DNA of 64,000 nt. It comes from Rhodospirillum sp047263945 (GTDB lineage Bacteria > Pseudomonadota > Alphaproteobacteria > Rhodospirillales > Rhodospirillaceae). Location of the stretch: assembly GCF_047263945.1 (NCBI RefSeq), contig NZ_JBLAVB010000003.1, positions 310,001 to 374,000 of the forward strand, given 5' to 3'. Positions within the stretch are counted from its first letter, which is position 1. Each line of letters starts with the position of its first letter. A program made the translations under genes and the position numbers. Below the pieces are notes generated by a model. The model saw only the letters and a program-made list of their open reading frames with translations. It searched no databases and had not been told where the DNA came from. Below are positions 8,919 through 17,628 of the stretch, piece after piece.

Positions 8919-9503
8919 ATGGAAGCGGCTGAAGCCATTTTAGCCGAATTGAACCAACCTCCTTTGGATCTGTCCGGATTCAGTCGGGATCCCCAGGGCA
9001 AACGCCCCGCCTCGGTCCTCGTGCCCCTGATCGACCATGGGAAGGATGTCTCCATCCTGCTGACCCAGCGCGCGGATCACCTGAAGAACCACGGAGGGCA
9101 GATCTCCTTCCCCGGTGGCCGGGTGGAAGAGGGGGACGCCGGGCCGGAGGACACGGCCCTGCGCGAGGCGGCGGAGGAAATTGGCATCGATCCCACCCAG
9201 GTGGAGATCGTCGGGCGTCTGGATGACTACGTGACCGTAACCGGTTTTCTGGTCACTCCCATTGTCGGGGTTCTCACGCCGCCTTTGGAGCTGACCCTGG
9301 ATCCCTTCGAGGTGGCCAGTGCCTTCGAGGTTCCCCTGGACTTTGTGATGGATCCGGCCAACCATCGCCTTGAAACCCGGATATACAAGGGCATGCGCCG
9401 GGCCTACTACGCCATGCCCCATGGGGATCGCAACATTTGGGGCGCCACTGCGGCCATGTTGATGAACCTGCACGCCGTTTTTCGGGAGCACGCCAAAATA
9501 TGA
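8919..9503 (+). CDS. NUDIX hydrolase, probable CoA pyrophosphatase
   Basis: 194 residues. The CoA-specific motif LLTQRADHLKNHGGQISFPGG-type sequence (read in two parts: LLTQRADHLKNH and GGQISFPGG) precedes an intact NUDIX box (GGRVEEGD ... ALREAAEEIGI). This pairing marks the NudL/Nudt7 group, which cleaves the pyrophosphate of CoA to give 3',5'-ADP and phosphopantetheine. The start at ATG 8919 gives the usual family length. Its stop overlaps the next start (ATGA), so it is translationally coupled to the small membrane protein and then to the CCA-type nucleotidyltransferase. Confidence 0.9.
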   Translation: MEAAEAILAELNQPPLDLSGFSRDPQGKRPASVLVPLIDHGKDVSILLTQRADHLKNHGGQISFPGGRVEEGDAGPEDTALREAAEEIGIDPTQVEIVGRLDDYVTVTGFLVTPIVGVLTPPLELTLDPFEVASAFEVPLDFVMDPANHRLETRIYKGMRRAYYAMPHGDRNIWGATAAMLMNLHAVFREHAKI

Positions 9504-9829
9504 CTCGCGCTATCCTCGCCATTCTTTTGCCTCTGATTGTTCCTTTCGCCGTCTGGTTCTTCTGGATTCGCTGGCATCGGGCCAGCCGTCTCAAGGCCGG
9601 GCTCGATCCCAACGTGGCACCGGATGTTCCCGTGACCTGGCTGGCCCTCGCCGCTGGAGTCCTTATGATCCTGAGTGCCGGACTGTTCTATTTCTATTCG
9701 GAACAGGGGGTGCCTGCTGGAACGCCCTATGTGCCCGAACAGGACAAAGACGTGAACCTGAATGCCTGGCCCGTTGGTGCGGAGAAAGCGCAGCCCGGAG
9801 GTGAGACGAAGGTGTTGCCCGACAAATGA
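9500..9829 (+). CDS. Small two-TM membrane protein (DUF6111-like)
   Basis: 109 residues with two membrane segments, about 4-23 (AILAILLPLIVPFAVWFFWI) and 47-66 (WLALAAGVLMILSAGLFYFY), joined by a basic loop. The C-terminal third is polar and predicted outside. It overlaps the NUDIX gene and the following nucleotidyltransferase gene by ATGA junctions, so the three are co-translated. The size and the position between a NUDIX gene and a CCA-type gene match DUF6111 of alphaproteobacteria; function unknown. Confidence 0.75.
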   Translation: MTRAILAILLPLIVPFAVWFFWIRWHRASRLKAGLDPNVAPDVPVTWLALAAGVLMILSAGLFYFYSEQGVPAGTPYVPEQDKDVNLNAWPVGAEKAQPGGETKVLPDK

Positions 9830-11187
9830 CGTTCTCGCGCGACAAGTGGTTGGCCGGGGCGGAGGGAGAGCGCCCGCCCCTCGGCCAGTTGGGGCCCGAT
9901 CCCTGGCGACTGGATCCGGTGACCCGGGCAGTCATGACTGCTCTGGAGGCGGAAGGGGGGGAAGCCCGTTTCGTTGGGGGCTGTGTTCGGGATGCCCTGA
10001 TCCATCGGTCAGCGTCGGACGGGGATATCGACATCGCCACGACCGAAACACCGGATCGGGTCATGGCCATGATGGAAGCCCGGGGGTTCAAGGTCGTCCC
10101 CACCGGGCTGGCCCACGGCACGGTTACCGTGGTGGCCGGGGGGATGCACTTCGAGGTGACAACCCTGCGTCGGGACACGGCTTGCGACGGGCGGCATGCG
10201 GATGTCGAATTCACCACCAATTTCCGGGAAGACGCCCAAAGGCGGGATTTCACCTTCAACGCCCTTTCCGCTGATCTGGAGGGGCGAGTTTACGATTATT
10301 TTGATGGAATTTCCGACCTGAATGAGGGGCGGGTGCGCTTCATTGGCCGTCCCATGGATCGGATCAAGGAAGATTACCTGCGGATCCTCCGGTTCTTCCG
10401 GTTCTTTGGCCGCTTTGGTGTGCCTCCCGCTGATCCCGATGCCATGTCTGCCTGTTCCCTTCTGGCCAAAGGGATCGACGGCCTGTCGGCGGAACGGGTG
10501 CGGGTGGAGATTCTGAAGACCCTGGCCGTGGGCGATCCTGCGGGGGTTCTGGCGCTGATGCGGGGGGCGCGGGTTCTTGATCGGATCCTGCCCGAGGCGC
10601 GGGATCTGCCTCGTCTGCGCGCGTTGGTTTTTTTGGAGACCCGGGGGTTGGTTCTGCCGGGGCTTGGAGCCGATTCAGAACGTCGCCTCGCCGCGGTGAT
10701 GGACGCGGAGCAAGCGGGCCCCGATCTGGCCGAGGACTTGGGGGAGCGGCTCCGCCTGTCTCGGAGCCAGACAGCCCGGATCTCCTGGATGCTGGAGCCA
10801 GTCGATTCTGCGTCCTGGCCGAACCCGGACATGGAGCCCGGTCTGCTTCGCCGCCAGCTCGATGCCCATGGACCCGAACGGCTGACGGATCGCATCCTGT
10901 TGGCCTGGTCTCGGGAACGGGCTGCGGAGTTGCGTCCTCTGGCCGCCCGAACAGACCGCTGGCGGGCGGTATTGGAATGCGTGCAGGCCTGGAAAGACAA
11001 ACCCTTCCCCTTGACCGGCAAGGACCTGCTGGCGCGGGGATTTTCCGGCCCAGAGTTGGGCGCGGTTCTGGCTATCCTGAGGGGGAAATGGCTCGATGGG
11101 GACAGGACGTGGACCCGGGAGGAGGCCTTGGCGCACCTCCAGTCCCTCCCGCCACCCTCCTCTTCCCCTCCCCCTGCCCATTCGTGA
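9826..11187 (+). CDS. cca: CCA tRNA nucleotidyltransferase / poly(A) polymerase family
   Basis: 453 residues, class II nucleotidyltransferase. The head has GGCVRDAL (51-58), the catalytic DGDIDIA (Asp65 and following carboxylates) and, further on, RRDFTFNALS (140-149). These mark the NTase domain that adds or repairs the 3' CCA of tRNA. The neck and body follow (RILRFFRFFGRFG, then a helical C-terminus). The poly(A) polymerase subgroup has the same motifs, but alphaproteobacterial members of this length act as CCA enzymes. It is the last gene of the NUDIX-DUF6111-CCA unit. The last residues are Pro/Ser rich (PPPSSSPPP), which is unusual and probably unstructured. Confidence 0.9.
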   Translation: MTFSRDKWLAGAEGERPPLGQLGPDPWRLDPVTRAVMTALEAEGGEARFVGGCVRDALIHRSASDGDIDIATTETPDRVMAMMEARGFKVVPTGLAHGTVTVVAGGMHFEVTTLRRDTACDGRHADVEFTTNFREDAQRRDFTFNALSADLEGRVYDYFDGISDLNEGRVRFIGRPMDRIKEDYLRILRFFRFFGRFGVPPADPDAMSACSLLAKGIDGLSAERVRVEILKTLAVGDPAGVLALMRGARVLDRILPEARDLPRLRALVFLETRGLVLPGLGADSERRLAAVMDAEQAGPDLAEDLGERLRLSRSQTARISWMLEPVDSASWPNPDMEPGLLRRQLDAHGPERLTDRILLAWSRERAAELRPLAARTDRWRAVLECVQAWKDKPFPLTGKDLLARGFSGPELGAVLAILRGKWLDGDRTWTREEALAHLQSLPPPSSSPPPAHS

Positions 11188-11366
11188 CGGACCTGTGACG
11201 AGTGTCACTTCTTGACTCATCGGTCTTCCCATATTTTTCTGTATCAAGGGCGAAATGAGGCGGAACGAAACCGCTGGTCCGGGCTCCAGGGCCGGGATCG
11301 GGACATCCTCGGCGCGAATCCAGTGCGGCCGGGGCCTCGTGTCACGGCGGGGAGGCGAATGCAGGT

Positions 11367-12071
11367 ATGAAAAAAGTCTGCTTTTTTGGTGACAGCTTCA
11401 CCCATGGTATCGGCGACGAGATGGGGTGGGGTTGGGTCGGTCGTTTGACCGAAGCCTCGACTCGGGGCGGCCATGACTTTTCTGCCTTCAACCTGGGTTT
11501 GCCCCAGGAAACCACACCCCAGCTGATGGAGCGTTGGCGGTCCGAGGCGGAGCGTCGGATGCGGTGCAGAGAGGGGGGAAGCGGTGGGTTGGTCTTCTGT
11601 TTTGGTCTGGATGACATGGCCGATTTCAACGACGAGGGCATTCGGGTTGCCCTGCCTCAGTCGATGGCCCTGGCCGAGCGGCTTGTGGCCGAGGCGGTCA
11701 CCCTTTACCCCTGCCTTTGGGTTGGTCCGCCTCCGGCCCGGTCCGATGGTGCGTTTCTGACCGACGAGGGGGGATGTGTTCGCTATCGGTGGGAGCGATT
11801 GGCGGCACTCAATCTGGCCTACCGTCGTATCGCCGAAGATTTGCAGGTCCCCTATCTGGATCTCCATGGGGACCTGGAGTGGGACTCCACCCTGCGTCGG
11901 GCGCATCGGATCAATGGAGCCCTTCACGCTTCCGTGGCCGGGCGGATGCAGGGCTGGGAGCCCTGGCGGTCCTGGTTCGGCTCCCCCCAGTCCGATCCGG
12001 TCCTTCCCATCCTGAAGGCCAGGAAGGAGGAATTCGAGCCTTTCCATGTGGTTGGAGGCTTCATCGGCTGA
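11367..12071 (+). CDS. SGNH/GDSL-family hydrolase
   Basis: 234 residues, no signal peptide, so probably cytoplasmic. Block I is GDSFTHG at 8-14 with Ser10 as nucleophile. The block III position reads FGLDDMAD, where many SGNH enzymes have GxND, so the oxyanion Asn is not evident. A PYLDLHGDL stretch follows, and the usual C-terminal DxxH block is not obvious to me: AHRINGALHAS may take its place. It could be an esterase, lipase or acyl hydrolase, or a member with changed catalysis. It stands alone, 180 bp after the CCA gene, preceded by weak GC-rich spacer DNA. Confidence 0.75.
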   Translation: MKKVCFFGDSFTHGIGDEMGWGWVGRLTEASTRGGHDFSAFNLGLPQETTPQLMERWRSEAERRMRCREGGSGGLVFCFGLDDMADFNDEGIRVALPQSMALAERLVAEAVTLYPCLWVGPPPARSDGAFLTDEGGCVRYRWERLAALNLAYRRIAEDLQVPYLDLHGDLEWDSTLRRAHRINGALHASVAGRMQGWEPWRSWFGSPQSDPVLPILKARKEEFEPFHVVGGFIG

Positions 12072-12230
12072 CCACCCTCTACAGCGGGCCGTTGTCCCCG
12101 TTGGCTTGGCTTTGGCGGGCGCTTGGAGGGCAATCGTTGATTGGCCGGGGAAACTGTCAGGAATTGGATCTTTCGAGGGCTCAGGGAGCGTGTCATGAAA
12201 GGCCGACCAGCCAATTCGGAGAGCCAAGCC

Positions 12231-12941
12231 ATGCGCATCCTCGTTTTCCAGCACCTCGCCGTGGAACATCCCGGTATCTTTCGTGAGTTCTGGCGCGCGG
12301 ACGGGCATCAGGTACAGATCGTCGCCTTGGACGAAGGCGAGCCGATCCCGGACATGACCGATTTCGATCTTATGGCGGTGATGGGCGGACCAATGGATAT
12401 TTGGGAAACCGACACATATCCCTGGCTTGTCACCGAGATGGCGGCAATCCGGCGCTGGGTGCAGGTCCTGCGCCGCCCCTATCTGGGGATTTGCCTGGGT
12501 CACCAACTTCTGGCGGAGGCATCGGGCGGTCAGGTCGGGCGCATGGCAACACCGGAAGTCGGCGTGACGGCAACGACTTTGACGCCGGAAGGCCGGAGGG
12601 ATCGCCTTTTCTCTGGTTTTGAGCCGGACCTGCAGGCGTTCCAGTGGCACGGCGCCGAGGTCCAGAGGCTGCCCGAGGATGGGGTGGTCCTCGCCGCCAA
12701 TGCCGCCTGTCCGGTTCAAGCGATGCGGGTGGGAGACCGGGCTTGGGGGATCCAGTTCCATATCGAGATGACGTCGAGCACAGTGGCGGAATGGAGCGCC
12801 GTGCCCGAATATGCGGCCAGTATGGAAGCGGCTTTGGGTGTGGAGCGGGCGAAGGGATTGGAAACCGAACTCGCCGGACATCTGCCCGCCTTCTCCGCGA
12901 TTGCGCGGCGGATCAATGCCAATCTGTTGGCTGTTTGTTGA
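12231..12941 (+). CDS. Class I glutamine amidotransferase (GMP synthase-like)
   Basis: 236 residues from ATG 12231, which has a GGAG ribosome site about nine bases upstream; longer readings exist from 12141 and 12195. The triad is intact: Cys88 in GICLGHQLL, His177 and Glu179 in IQFHIEM. It is a stand-alone amidotransferase domain of the YfeJ/'GMP synthase-like' kind. Such proteins hydrolyse glutamine or gamma-glutamyl bonds, for example in gamma-glutamyl compound breakdown; the substrate cannot be told from sequence. It converges on trmL (17 bp between stops). Confidence 0.88.
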   Translation: MRILVFQHLAVEHPGIFREFWRADGHQVQIVALDEGEPIPDMTDFDLMAVMGGPMDIWETDTYPWLVTEMAAIRRWVQVLRRPYLGICLGHQLLAEASGGQVGRMATPEVGVTATTLTPEGRRDRLFSGFEPDLQAFQWHGAEVQRLPEDGVVLAANAACPVQAMRVGDRAWGIQFHIEMTSSTVAEWSAVPEYAASMEAALGVERAKGLETELAGHLPAFSAIARRINANLLAVC

Positions 12942-12957
12942 TCCTGACCGTCCGGTG

Positions 12958-13452
12958 TCACGGGACGGGGGGAGTTCGGTCGTCCGGTTTCTCCCCCTGG
13001 GGCCAGCCGTTCGTTTGCCGAAGGGCCTCGCCAAGGACCATGGACGCACAGACGGCAATGTTCAGCGAGCGGGTTTCGGCAATCATGGGGACGCGGACCC
13101 GAAGGGTGCATTGGGCGTGGACCTCCGGCGGGACTCCGGCACTTTCCCGACCGAGAAGCAGGATATCATTCGGCTCGAAGGTGGCCTCGGGCAGGGGGGT
13201 GTCCCCGGCGGTGGTCAGCAGAACCAGCCGACGTTCCGGGGACAGGCCGTCAAGGAAAGCGCCCCAGGAGGCATGGCGCGTCAGAGCCGCCAGGTCGAGA
13301 TAGTCCATGCCCGCCCGGCGCATGCGCTTATCGTCCAGGACGAAGCCGCAGGGCTCGATGATGTCGACACCGACCCCCATGCAGGCCCCCAAACGGAGGA
13401 TGGTTCCGGCGTTCTGGGGGATGTCCGGTTGGTACAAGGCCAAGCCGACCAT
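12958..13452 (-). CDS. trmL: tRNA (cytidine/uridine-34-2'-O)-methyltransferase TrmL
   Basis: 164 residues, SPOUT superfamily. It begins VGLALYQPDIPQNAGTI, the conserved opening of TrmL/YibK, and has the knot motifs LLLGRESAGVP and SLNIAVCASMVLGE that bind S-adenosylmethionine. The enzyme methylates the 2'-O of the wobble nucleotide in tRNA-Leu isoacceptors. I choose ATG 13452 because a GAGGAG site lies ten bases upstream and the family starts there; the frame remains open to 13500. Confidence 0.93.
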   Translation of the reverse strand: MVGLALYQPDIPQNAGTILRLGACMGVGVDIIEPCGFVLDDKRMRRAGMDYLDLAALTRHASWGAFLDGLSPERRLVLLTTAGDTPLPEATFEPNDILLLGRESAGVPPEVHAQCTLRVRVPMIAETRSLNIAVCASMVLGEALRQTNGWPQGEKPDDRTPPVP

Positions 13453-13841
13453 GGGGTGTTTCTCCTCTGTCCCGGGGGCTCCAGGGCGACCGACTGACAT
13501 CTAGCCGCCATACTTTGTGCTTTTCTCAACTGGGGAATTGCTTTATATCCGCGCCGTTCCCGCCGCAATGCAAACCGTGTCTTTCGATATGGTCCAGCGA
13601 CGGGGCCGGGTCGGAAGACTCCTCCCGTCAGGAGGGGAGGAACTGGGCCGGTTGGGACGGTCGCGACGTCCATTTTACGTGGGGGGATGTCGGCGACGAC
13701 TCGGTGGCGAGGGCGAAGGGACGAACCCAGGGGTAAAACCGGGTTTCTCCCTATTGCGATTTCTCGTTGCCGAATAAAAAATGTCAGCCGACGTTTGGCG
13801 TCGCATCGTCCGGAGCTGAAGGCAATTGAGAGGAAACCAGG
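13453..13841. other. Intergenic region upstream of petABC
   Basis: This 389-bp stretch separates divergent trmL and petA. It probably holds both promoters, but I cannot pick a convincing -35/-10 pair. An AT-rich patch lies at 13513-13550. The right part is GC-rich with short inverted repeats, including CTCCTCCCGTCAGGAGGGGAG near 13619. No ORF with protein-like composition was seen; the ribosome site of petA is GAGGAAACCAGG just before 13842. Confidence 0.5.
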
Positions 13842-14393
13842 ATGGCTGAAGCCGAAAACACCGCCCCGAACACGGGCGGAGACTCGTCGCGGCGGGATTT
13901 CCTGATTTACGGCACAGGGGCGGTCGCCGCCGTTGGTGCGGCGCTCGCCGTGTGGCCGTTTATCGATTCCATGAATCCCGCAGCGGACACCCTGGCCCTG
14001 GCCTCGACTGAGGTGGATATTTCCGCCGTCGAGGTGGGTCAGGCCATTACCATTACATGGCGCGGCAAACCGGTGTTTATCCGGCATCGCACCGAGGAAA
14101 ACATCGAAGAAGCGCGCGCCGTCGACGTCGCCGAGCTGCGGGACCCGCAGACCGACGAGGAGCGGGTTCTGAAGCCCGAGTGGCTGGTCATGATCGGCAT
14201 CTGCACCCATCTCGGCTGCATTCCGCTCGGTCAGAAGGAAGGGGAGCCGAAGGGAGAATTTGGCGGGTGGTTCTGCCCCTGCCACGGATCGAACTACGAC
14301 ACCTCCGGTCGCATCCGCCGGGGACCTGCGCCGCTGAATCTCGTGATTCCGCCGTATGAGTTCCTCGAAGACACCATGATCAAGATCGGTTAG
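13842..14393 (+). CDS. petA: Ubiquinol-cytochrome c reductase Rieske iron-sulfur subunit
   Basis: 183 residues. A Tat-type N-terminus (SRRDFLIYG, twin Arg 17-18) leads into a single membrane anchor at about 24-42. The Rieske cluster is complete: box I CTHLGC (Cys121, His123, Cys126) and box II CPCHGS (Cys145, Cys147, His148), giving two Cys and two His ligands and the disulfide. As part of complex III it moves electrons from quinol to cytochrome c1 on the periplasmic side. It is the first gene of petABC, 13 bp before petB. Confidence 0.97.
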   Translation: MAEAENTAPNTGGDSSRRDFLIYGTGAVAAVGAALAVWPFIDSMNPAADTLALASTEVDISAVEVGQAITITWRGKPVFIRHRTEENIEEARAVDVAELRDPQTDEERVLKPEWLVMIGICTHLGCIPLGQKEGEPKGEFGGWFCPCHGSNYDTSGRIRRGPAPLNLVIPPYEFLEDTMIKIG

Positions 14394-14406
14394 GAGCTGA
14401 CGGACG

Positions 14407-15624
14407 ATGTACACCCCTCCGACTTGGAACAACAAAGCCGTCAAGTGGTTCGATGACCGCCTGCCGATCGTGACCCTGATGCACAAGGAGCTGGTCGTTT
14501 ATCCGGCTCCGAAAAACCTGAATTATTGGTGGAACTTCGGGTCCCTGGCCGGTATCGCTCTGGTGATCATGGTCGCCACCGGTATCTTTCTGGCGATGAA
14601 CTACACTGCCCATGTGGATTACGCCTTCAATTCCGTCGAGCGCATCATGCGCGACGTGAACTACGGCTGGCTGCTGCGGTACATCCACATGAATGGCGCC
14701 TCGATGTTCTTCATCGTTGTCTACATTCACATCTTCCGCGGCCTGTACTACGGATCCTATAAGGCGCCTCGCGAAGTGTTGTGGTGGTTGGGCATCGTCA
14801 TCATGCTTCTGATGATGGCTTCTGCCTTCATGGGCTATGTGTTGCCCTGGGGCCAGATGTCCTTCTGGGGCGCGACGGTGATCACGAACCTGTTCTCCGC
14901 CTTCCCGGTGGTGGGCGAGTCCATTGTGACCCTGCTGTGGGGTGGTTTCAGTGTCGCCAACCCGACGCTCAACCGTTTCTTTGCCCTCCACTACCTGTTC
15001 CCGATGGTTCTGTTCGCGGTGGTTTTCATTCACCTGTGGGCGCTGCATGCCAAGAAGTCCAATAACCCGCTGGGCATCGACGCCAAGGGGCCGAACGATT
15101 TCATTCCGTTCCACCCCTATTACACGGTGAAGGACGCCTTCGGCCTGGGCATCTTCCTGATGGTCTTCGCCTATCTGGTGTTCTTCCAGCCCAACTTCTT
15201 CGGCGAACCGGACAACTACATTCCGGCGAACCCGATGGTGACCCCGCCGCATATCGTGCCCGAATGGTACTTCCTGCCGTTCTATGCGATCCTGCGGTCC
15301 GTCCCCGACAAGCTGGGCGGCGTGCTGGCCATGTTCGGCGCCATCCTGATCCTGTTCGTCCTGCCCTGGCTGGATACCTCCAAGGTGCGGTCCGCCACCT
15401 TCCGGCCGATCTTCAAGTGGTTCTTCTGGCTGTTCCTGGTGGATTGCTTTGTTCTGGGCTACATCGGTGCCCAGGCCGCTGAAGAGCCCTACATCACCAT
15501 TGGACAGATCGCGACGGTCTATTACTTCCTGCACCTGCTGGTCATCGTGCCGCTGGTGGGATGGTTCGAAAAACCCAGGCCGCTGCCGGAGAGCATCAGT
15601 GCTCCGGTGACGACCAAGGCTTGA
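14407..15624 (+). CDS. petB: Cytochrome b of the bc1 complex
   Basis: 405 residues with eight or more hydrophobic segments, the normal bacterial cytochrome b. Conserved parts visible are the N-terminal WWNFGSLAG helix, RYIHMNGAS and HIFRGLYYGSY (b-heme helices), the quinol site region MGYVLPWGQMSFWGATVITN, and the PEWYFLPFYAILR motif (PEWY of the Qo site). It carries the two b hemes in the membrane core of complex III. Frame and length are intact and there is no fusion to cytochrome c1. Confidence 0.97.
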   Translation: MYTPPTWNNKAVKWFDDRLPIVTLMHKELVVYPAPKNLNYWWNFGSLAGIALVIMVATGIFLAMNYTAHVDYAFNSVERIMRDVNYGWLLRYIHMNGASMFFIVVYIHIFRGLYYGSYKAPREVLWWLGIVIMLLMMASAFMGYVLPWGQMSFWGATVITNLFSAFPVVGESIVTLLWGGFSVANPTLNRFFALHYLFPMVLFAVVFIHLWALHAKKSNNPLGIDAKGPNDFIPFHPYYTVKDAFGLGIFLMVFAYLVFFQPNFFGEPDNYIPANPMVTPPHIVPEWYFLPFYAILRSVPDKLGGVLAMFGAILILFVLPWLDTSKVRSATFRPIFKWFFWLFLVDCFVLGYIGAQAAEEPYITIGQIATVYYFLHLLVIVPLVGWFEKPRPLPESISAPVTTKA

Positions 15625-15653
15625 AACGGCGACACTAAGGAGAACGACGAGTC

Positions 15654-16481
15654 ATGATGAAGATCGTCAAGAGCACCCTGGTGGCCGCCGGCATCGTCCT
15701 GGCCATTGGTGGAACGGCCCAGGCCAACAGCGCTGCTGGTGGTCCTGAGCTGGAAAAGCAAGATTGGAGCTGGTTGGGCCTGTTTGGCCGCTATGACCAA
15801 GCCCAATTGCAGCGCGGATTTCAGGTCTATCACGAGGTTTGCGGGAATTGTCACTCCCTCAACCTCGTGGCTTACCGCAACCTGTCGGCCCTTGGGTTCA
15901 CCTCGGACCAGATCAAGGCGATCGCTGCGGAGCGGGAGGTCGAGGACGGCCCCGACGACCAAGGGGATATGTTCGAGCGTCCTGCCACGCCGGCGGATCA
16001 CTTCGTTCCGCCCTTCGCCAACGACAAGGCCGCTGCTGCGGCCAACGGTGGCGCGGTTCCTCCGGACATGTCCCTGCTGGTCAAGGCCCGCAAGGACGGT
16101 CCCGATTATGTCTACAACCTGATCACCCATGGTTTCACGTCGGATATGCCCGGTGAACCTGCCGAGTGGTGGGTGAAGATGAACGAAGAGCAGGGCGTCG
16201 AATCGGTCTTCCCGGAATCCAAGTGGTTCAACAGCTACTTCCCGGGTCACGCCATTTCCATGCCGCCCCAGCTGATGGACGATCTGGTGGAATATGCCGA
16301 TGGCACCCCCGCCACCGTCGAACAGATGGGCCACGACATTGTGGCCTTCCTGAATTGGGCCGCAGAGCCCGAGTTGGACGAACGGAAGTCCATGGGCTTG
16401 AAAGTCCTGATCTTCTTGGGCGTCCTATCCGCCATGCTGCTGGCCTTGAAGCTCAGCATCTGGCGTGATGTGAAGCACTAA
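15654..16481 (+). CDS. petC: Cytochrome c1 of the bc1 complex
   Basis: 275 residues. A signal peptide of about 24 residues ends in AQA. The heme c motif is CGNCH at 63-67. A candidate axial Met lies in AISMPPQLMDDLVEY. A C-terminal membrane anchor near 245-265 ends in LKLSIWRDVKH. It accepts electrons from the Rieske protein and passes them to soluble cytochrome c. It is the last gene of petABC and is followed by a factor-independent terminator. Two Met codons (15654, 15657) could start the protein. Confidence 0.97.
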   Translation: MMKIVKSTLVAAGIVLAIGGTAQANSAAGGPELEKQDWSWLGLFGRYDQAQLQRGFQVYHEVCGNCHSLNLVAYRNLSALGFTSDQIKAIAAEREVEDGPDDQGDMFERPATPADHFVPPFANDKAAAAANGGAVPPDMSLLVKARKDGPDYVYNLITHGFTSDMPGEPAEWWVKMNEEQGVESVFPESKWFNSYFPGHAISMPPQLMDDLVEYADGTPATVEQMGHDIVAFLNWAAEPELDERKSMGLKVLIFLGVLSAMLLALKLSIWRDVKH

Positions 16482-16536
16482 GAACCACCAGCCCCGGCGC
16501 GCATCCTGAGCGGGCCGGGCTCAGCCATCCAGACTC

Positions 16537-16576
16537 GGGCCGTCGGTTCCCCCAACCGGCGGCCCGTTTCGTTTTT
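16537..16576 (+). terminator. Rho-independent terminator after petC
   Basis: A GGGCCG...CGGCCC-type stem (16537-16565; loop of C residues between GGTT and AACC) is followed by a T-rich tail GTTTCGTTTTT. It lies 56 bp after the petC stop and would end the petABC transcript. Confidence 0.75.
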
Positions 16577-16589
16577 CAAGGGGGGGGCC

Positions 16590-16875
16590 GTCACGGGGCA
16601 AAGCCCCGTCCCTCACTGGAGCCGAAAGGCCTCAGACCAAGCGGCGCGGGTTGAAACCTAGGCCGCTTTTCTTGCGTTCAAACGCCAGGCGGGCTTTTAC
16701 GCGCCATAAGGCGCGGCGGCCACTTGGCCGCTTCCAAGGTGCGGTGTGTCAAACTCACCGCACCTGGGTATCAGACCTCAGGCATTTATTTTTTCAAAGA
16801 AAAAATGGGGGTTTGGGGGCATTTGCCCCCCAAGTGGGCTTGGGCAATCGCCCAAAAAAGACGAGACACTGTCGC
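16590..16875 (+). repeat. Composite GC-hairpin repeat, copy 1 (interrupted)
   Basis: Part of the 470-bp gap between petC and the DUF1178 gene. The family has a fixed order of small hairpins: ACGGGGC-AAA-GCCCCGT, GGCCGAAAGGCC, CAGACC, then an A-rich stretch, GGGGGCATTTGCCCCC and TTGGGCAATCGCCCAA, ending in AAAAAAGACGAGACACTGTC. This copy is split by 139 bp inserted at CAGACC (see next entry). Five other copies lie at 23587, 28092, 38941, 48090 and 56930. After it, 16877-16908 holds a further hairpin (TCATTGCGGGC / GCCCGCAATGA). Confidence 0.8.
16639..16777. repeat. 139-bp insert splitting the composite repeat, flanked by TCAGACC
   Basis: Compared with the other copies, this copy carries 139 extra bases between the GGCCGAAAGGCC hairpin and the A-rich part. 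The insert ends with TCAGACC (16771-16777), repeating the TCAGACC just before it (16632-16638), as a 7-bp target duplication would. It contains stems AAGCGGC/GCCGCTT, GGCGCG-type and AGGTGCGG/CCGCACCT. No terminal inverted repeat typical of an IS and no ORF is seen. Confidence 0.5.
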
Positions 16876-16951
16876 GTCATTGCGGGCAAGGCCATCGCCC
16901 GCAATGACGCGAGCATCGATTCGCTCGACTAGAGTGCTTCGAGATCAGGTC

Positions 16952-17518
16952 TCAGTTTTGTAACCGTCGGCTCCAAGGCAGGAGAGAGATGCCGATGCCC
17001 TCCTCGGTCAGGGCCTTGGCTTCATCAAGGGTGGCCTCGCCGTGGATGGGGCGGTCGTTGGCCTCGCCATGGTGAATCTTGCGGGCTTCCTCGGCGAAGT
17101 TGCCGCCCACGTCCTCACAGGTGGCTTCCACATGGGCGCGCAGCTTGGACACGACTTGGGCAAGTTGAGTCACAGCTTCCTTGCCCTCCGGTCCGCTGGC
17201 GATGGACATCGGGTGAGGGGGGTGTCCAAGGGGGAGGGTTGGGACTTGGCCGTTGGGTGGCGTAACCGTGGGGGCGGCGTTCGGCGCCGGGGCCGCCGCA
17301 TTGGGTGCCGGACTCTCTGCCGGAGACGGCTCGATCCGGCCTTCCTTGGAGCGGCTGGACACGACATTGGGCGCCATCAGTGCCTTATTGACGATATGAC
17401 TGCCGCAATAGGGGCAGTCGACCACGCCCCCCGCCAACTGGGTATCGCAGGTGGCGCTGTCACGGAACCAGCCCTCGAAATCATGGTCATGTTCGCAAAC
17501 AAGCGCGTAGCGGATCAT
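16952..17518 (-). CDS. DUF1178 family protein
   Basis: 188 residues from the ATG at 17518; a longer open frame reaches 17887 but overlaps the Nit-amidase gene. The N-terminus is the DUF1178 zinc-ribbon: MIRYALVCEHDHDFEGWF with Cys8, then Cys24, and CPYCG (Cys35, Cys38), four Cys for one metal. A low-complexity Pro/Ala linker (about 75-110) separates it from a helical C-terminal part (AQVVSKLRAHVEATCEDVG, FAEEARKIHHGE). The family is near-universal in alphaproteobacteria and its function is unknown. It follows the Nit gene on the same strand by about 110 bp. Confidence 0.9.
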   Translation of the reverse strand: MIRYALVCEHDHDFEGWFRDSATCDTQLAGGVVDCPYCGSHIVNKALMAPNVVSSRSKEGRIEPSPAESPAPNAAAPAPNAAPTVTPPNGQVPTLPLGHPPHPMSIASGPEGKEAVTQLAQVVSKLRAHVEATCEDVGGNFAEEARKIHHGEANDRPIHGEATLDEAKALTEEGIGISLLPWSRRLQN

Positions 17519-17628
17519 TCTCTTCCTCTCGGAGACGAAGCGGTGATCTATACCCAAATTCGCCCGACTGGCAAGGGATAGCGGGTCCCTTGCCACTCTA
17601 CGAAACGCAGAAAGTCCTTGAGGTAGCC

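Noticed and set aside
11244..13058. 604-codon minus-strand open frame
   Set aside because: It is antisense to the SGNH hydrolase and the amidotransferase genes, both of which have clear motifs; GC-rich codon bias keeps the antisense frame open.
13513..13550. AT-rich patch as petA promoter
   Set aside because: No -35/-10 pair with proper spacing was found; kept only as a note in the intergenic entry.
14380..15534. 384-codon minus-strand open frame
   Set aside because: Antisense to petB with no protein-like composition (His/Gln rich).
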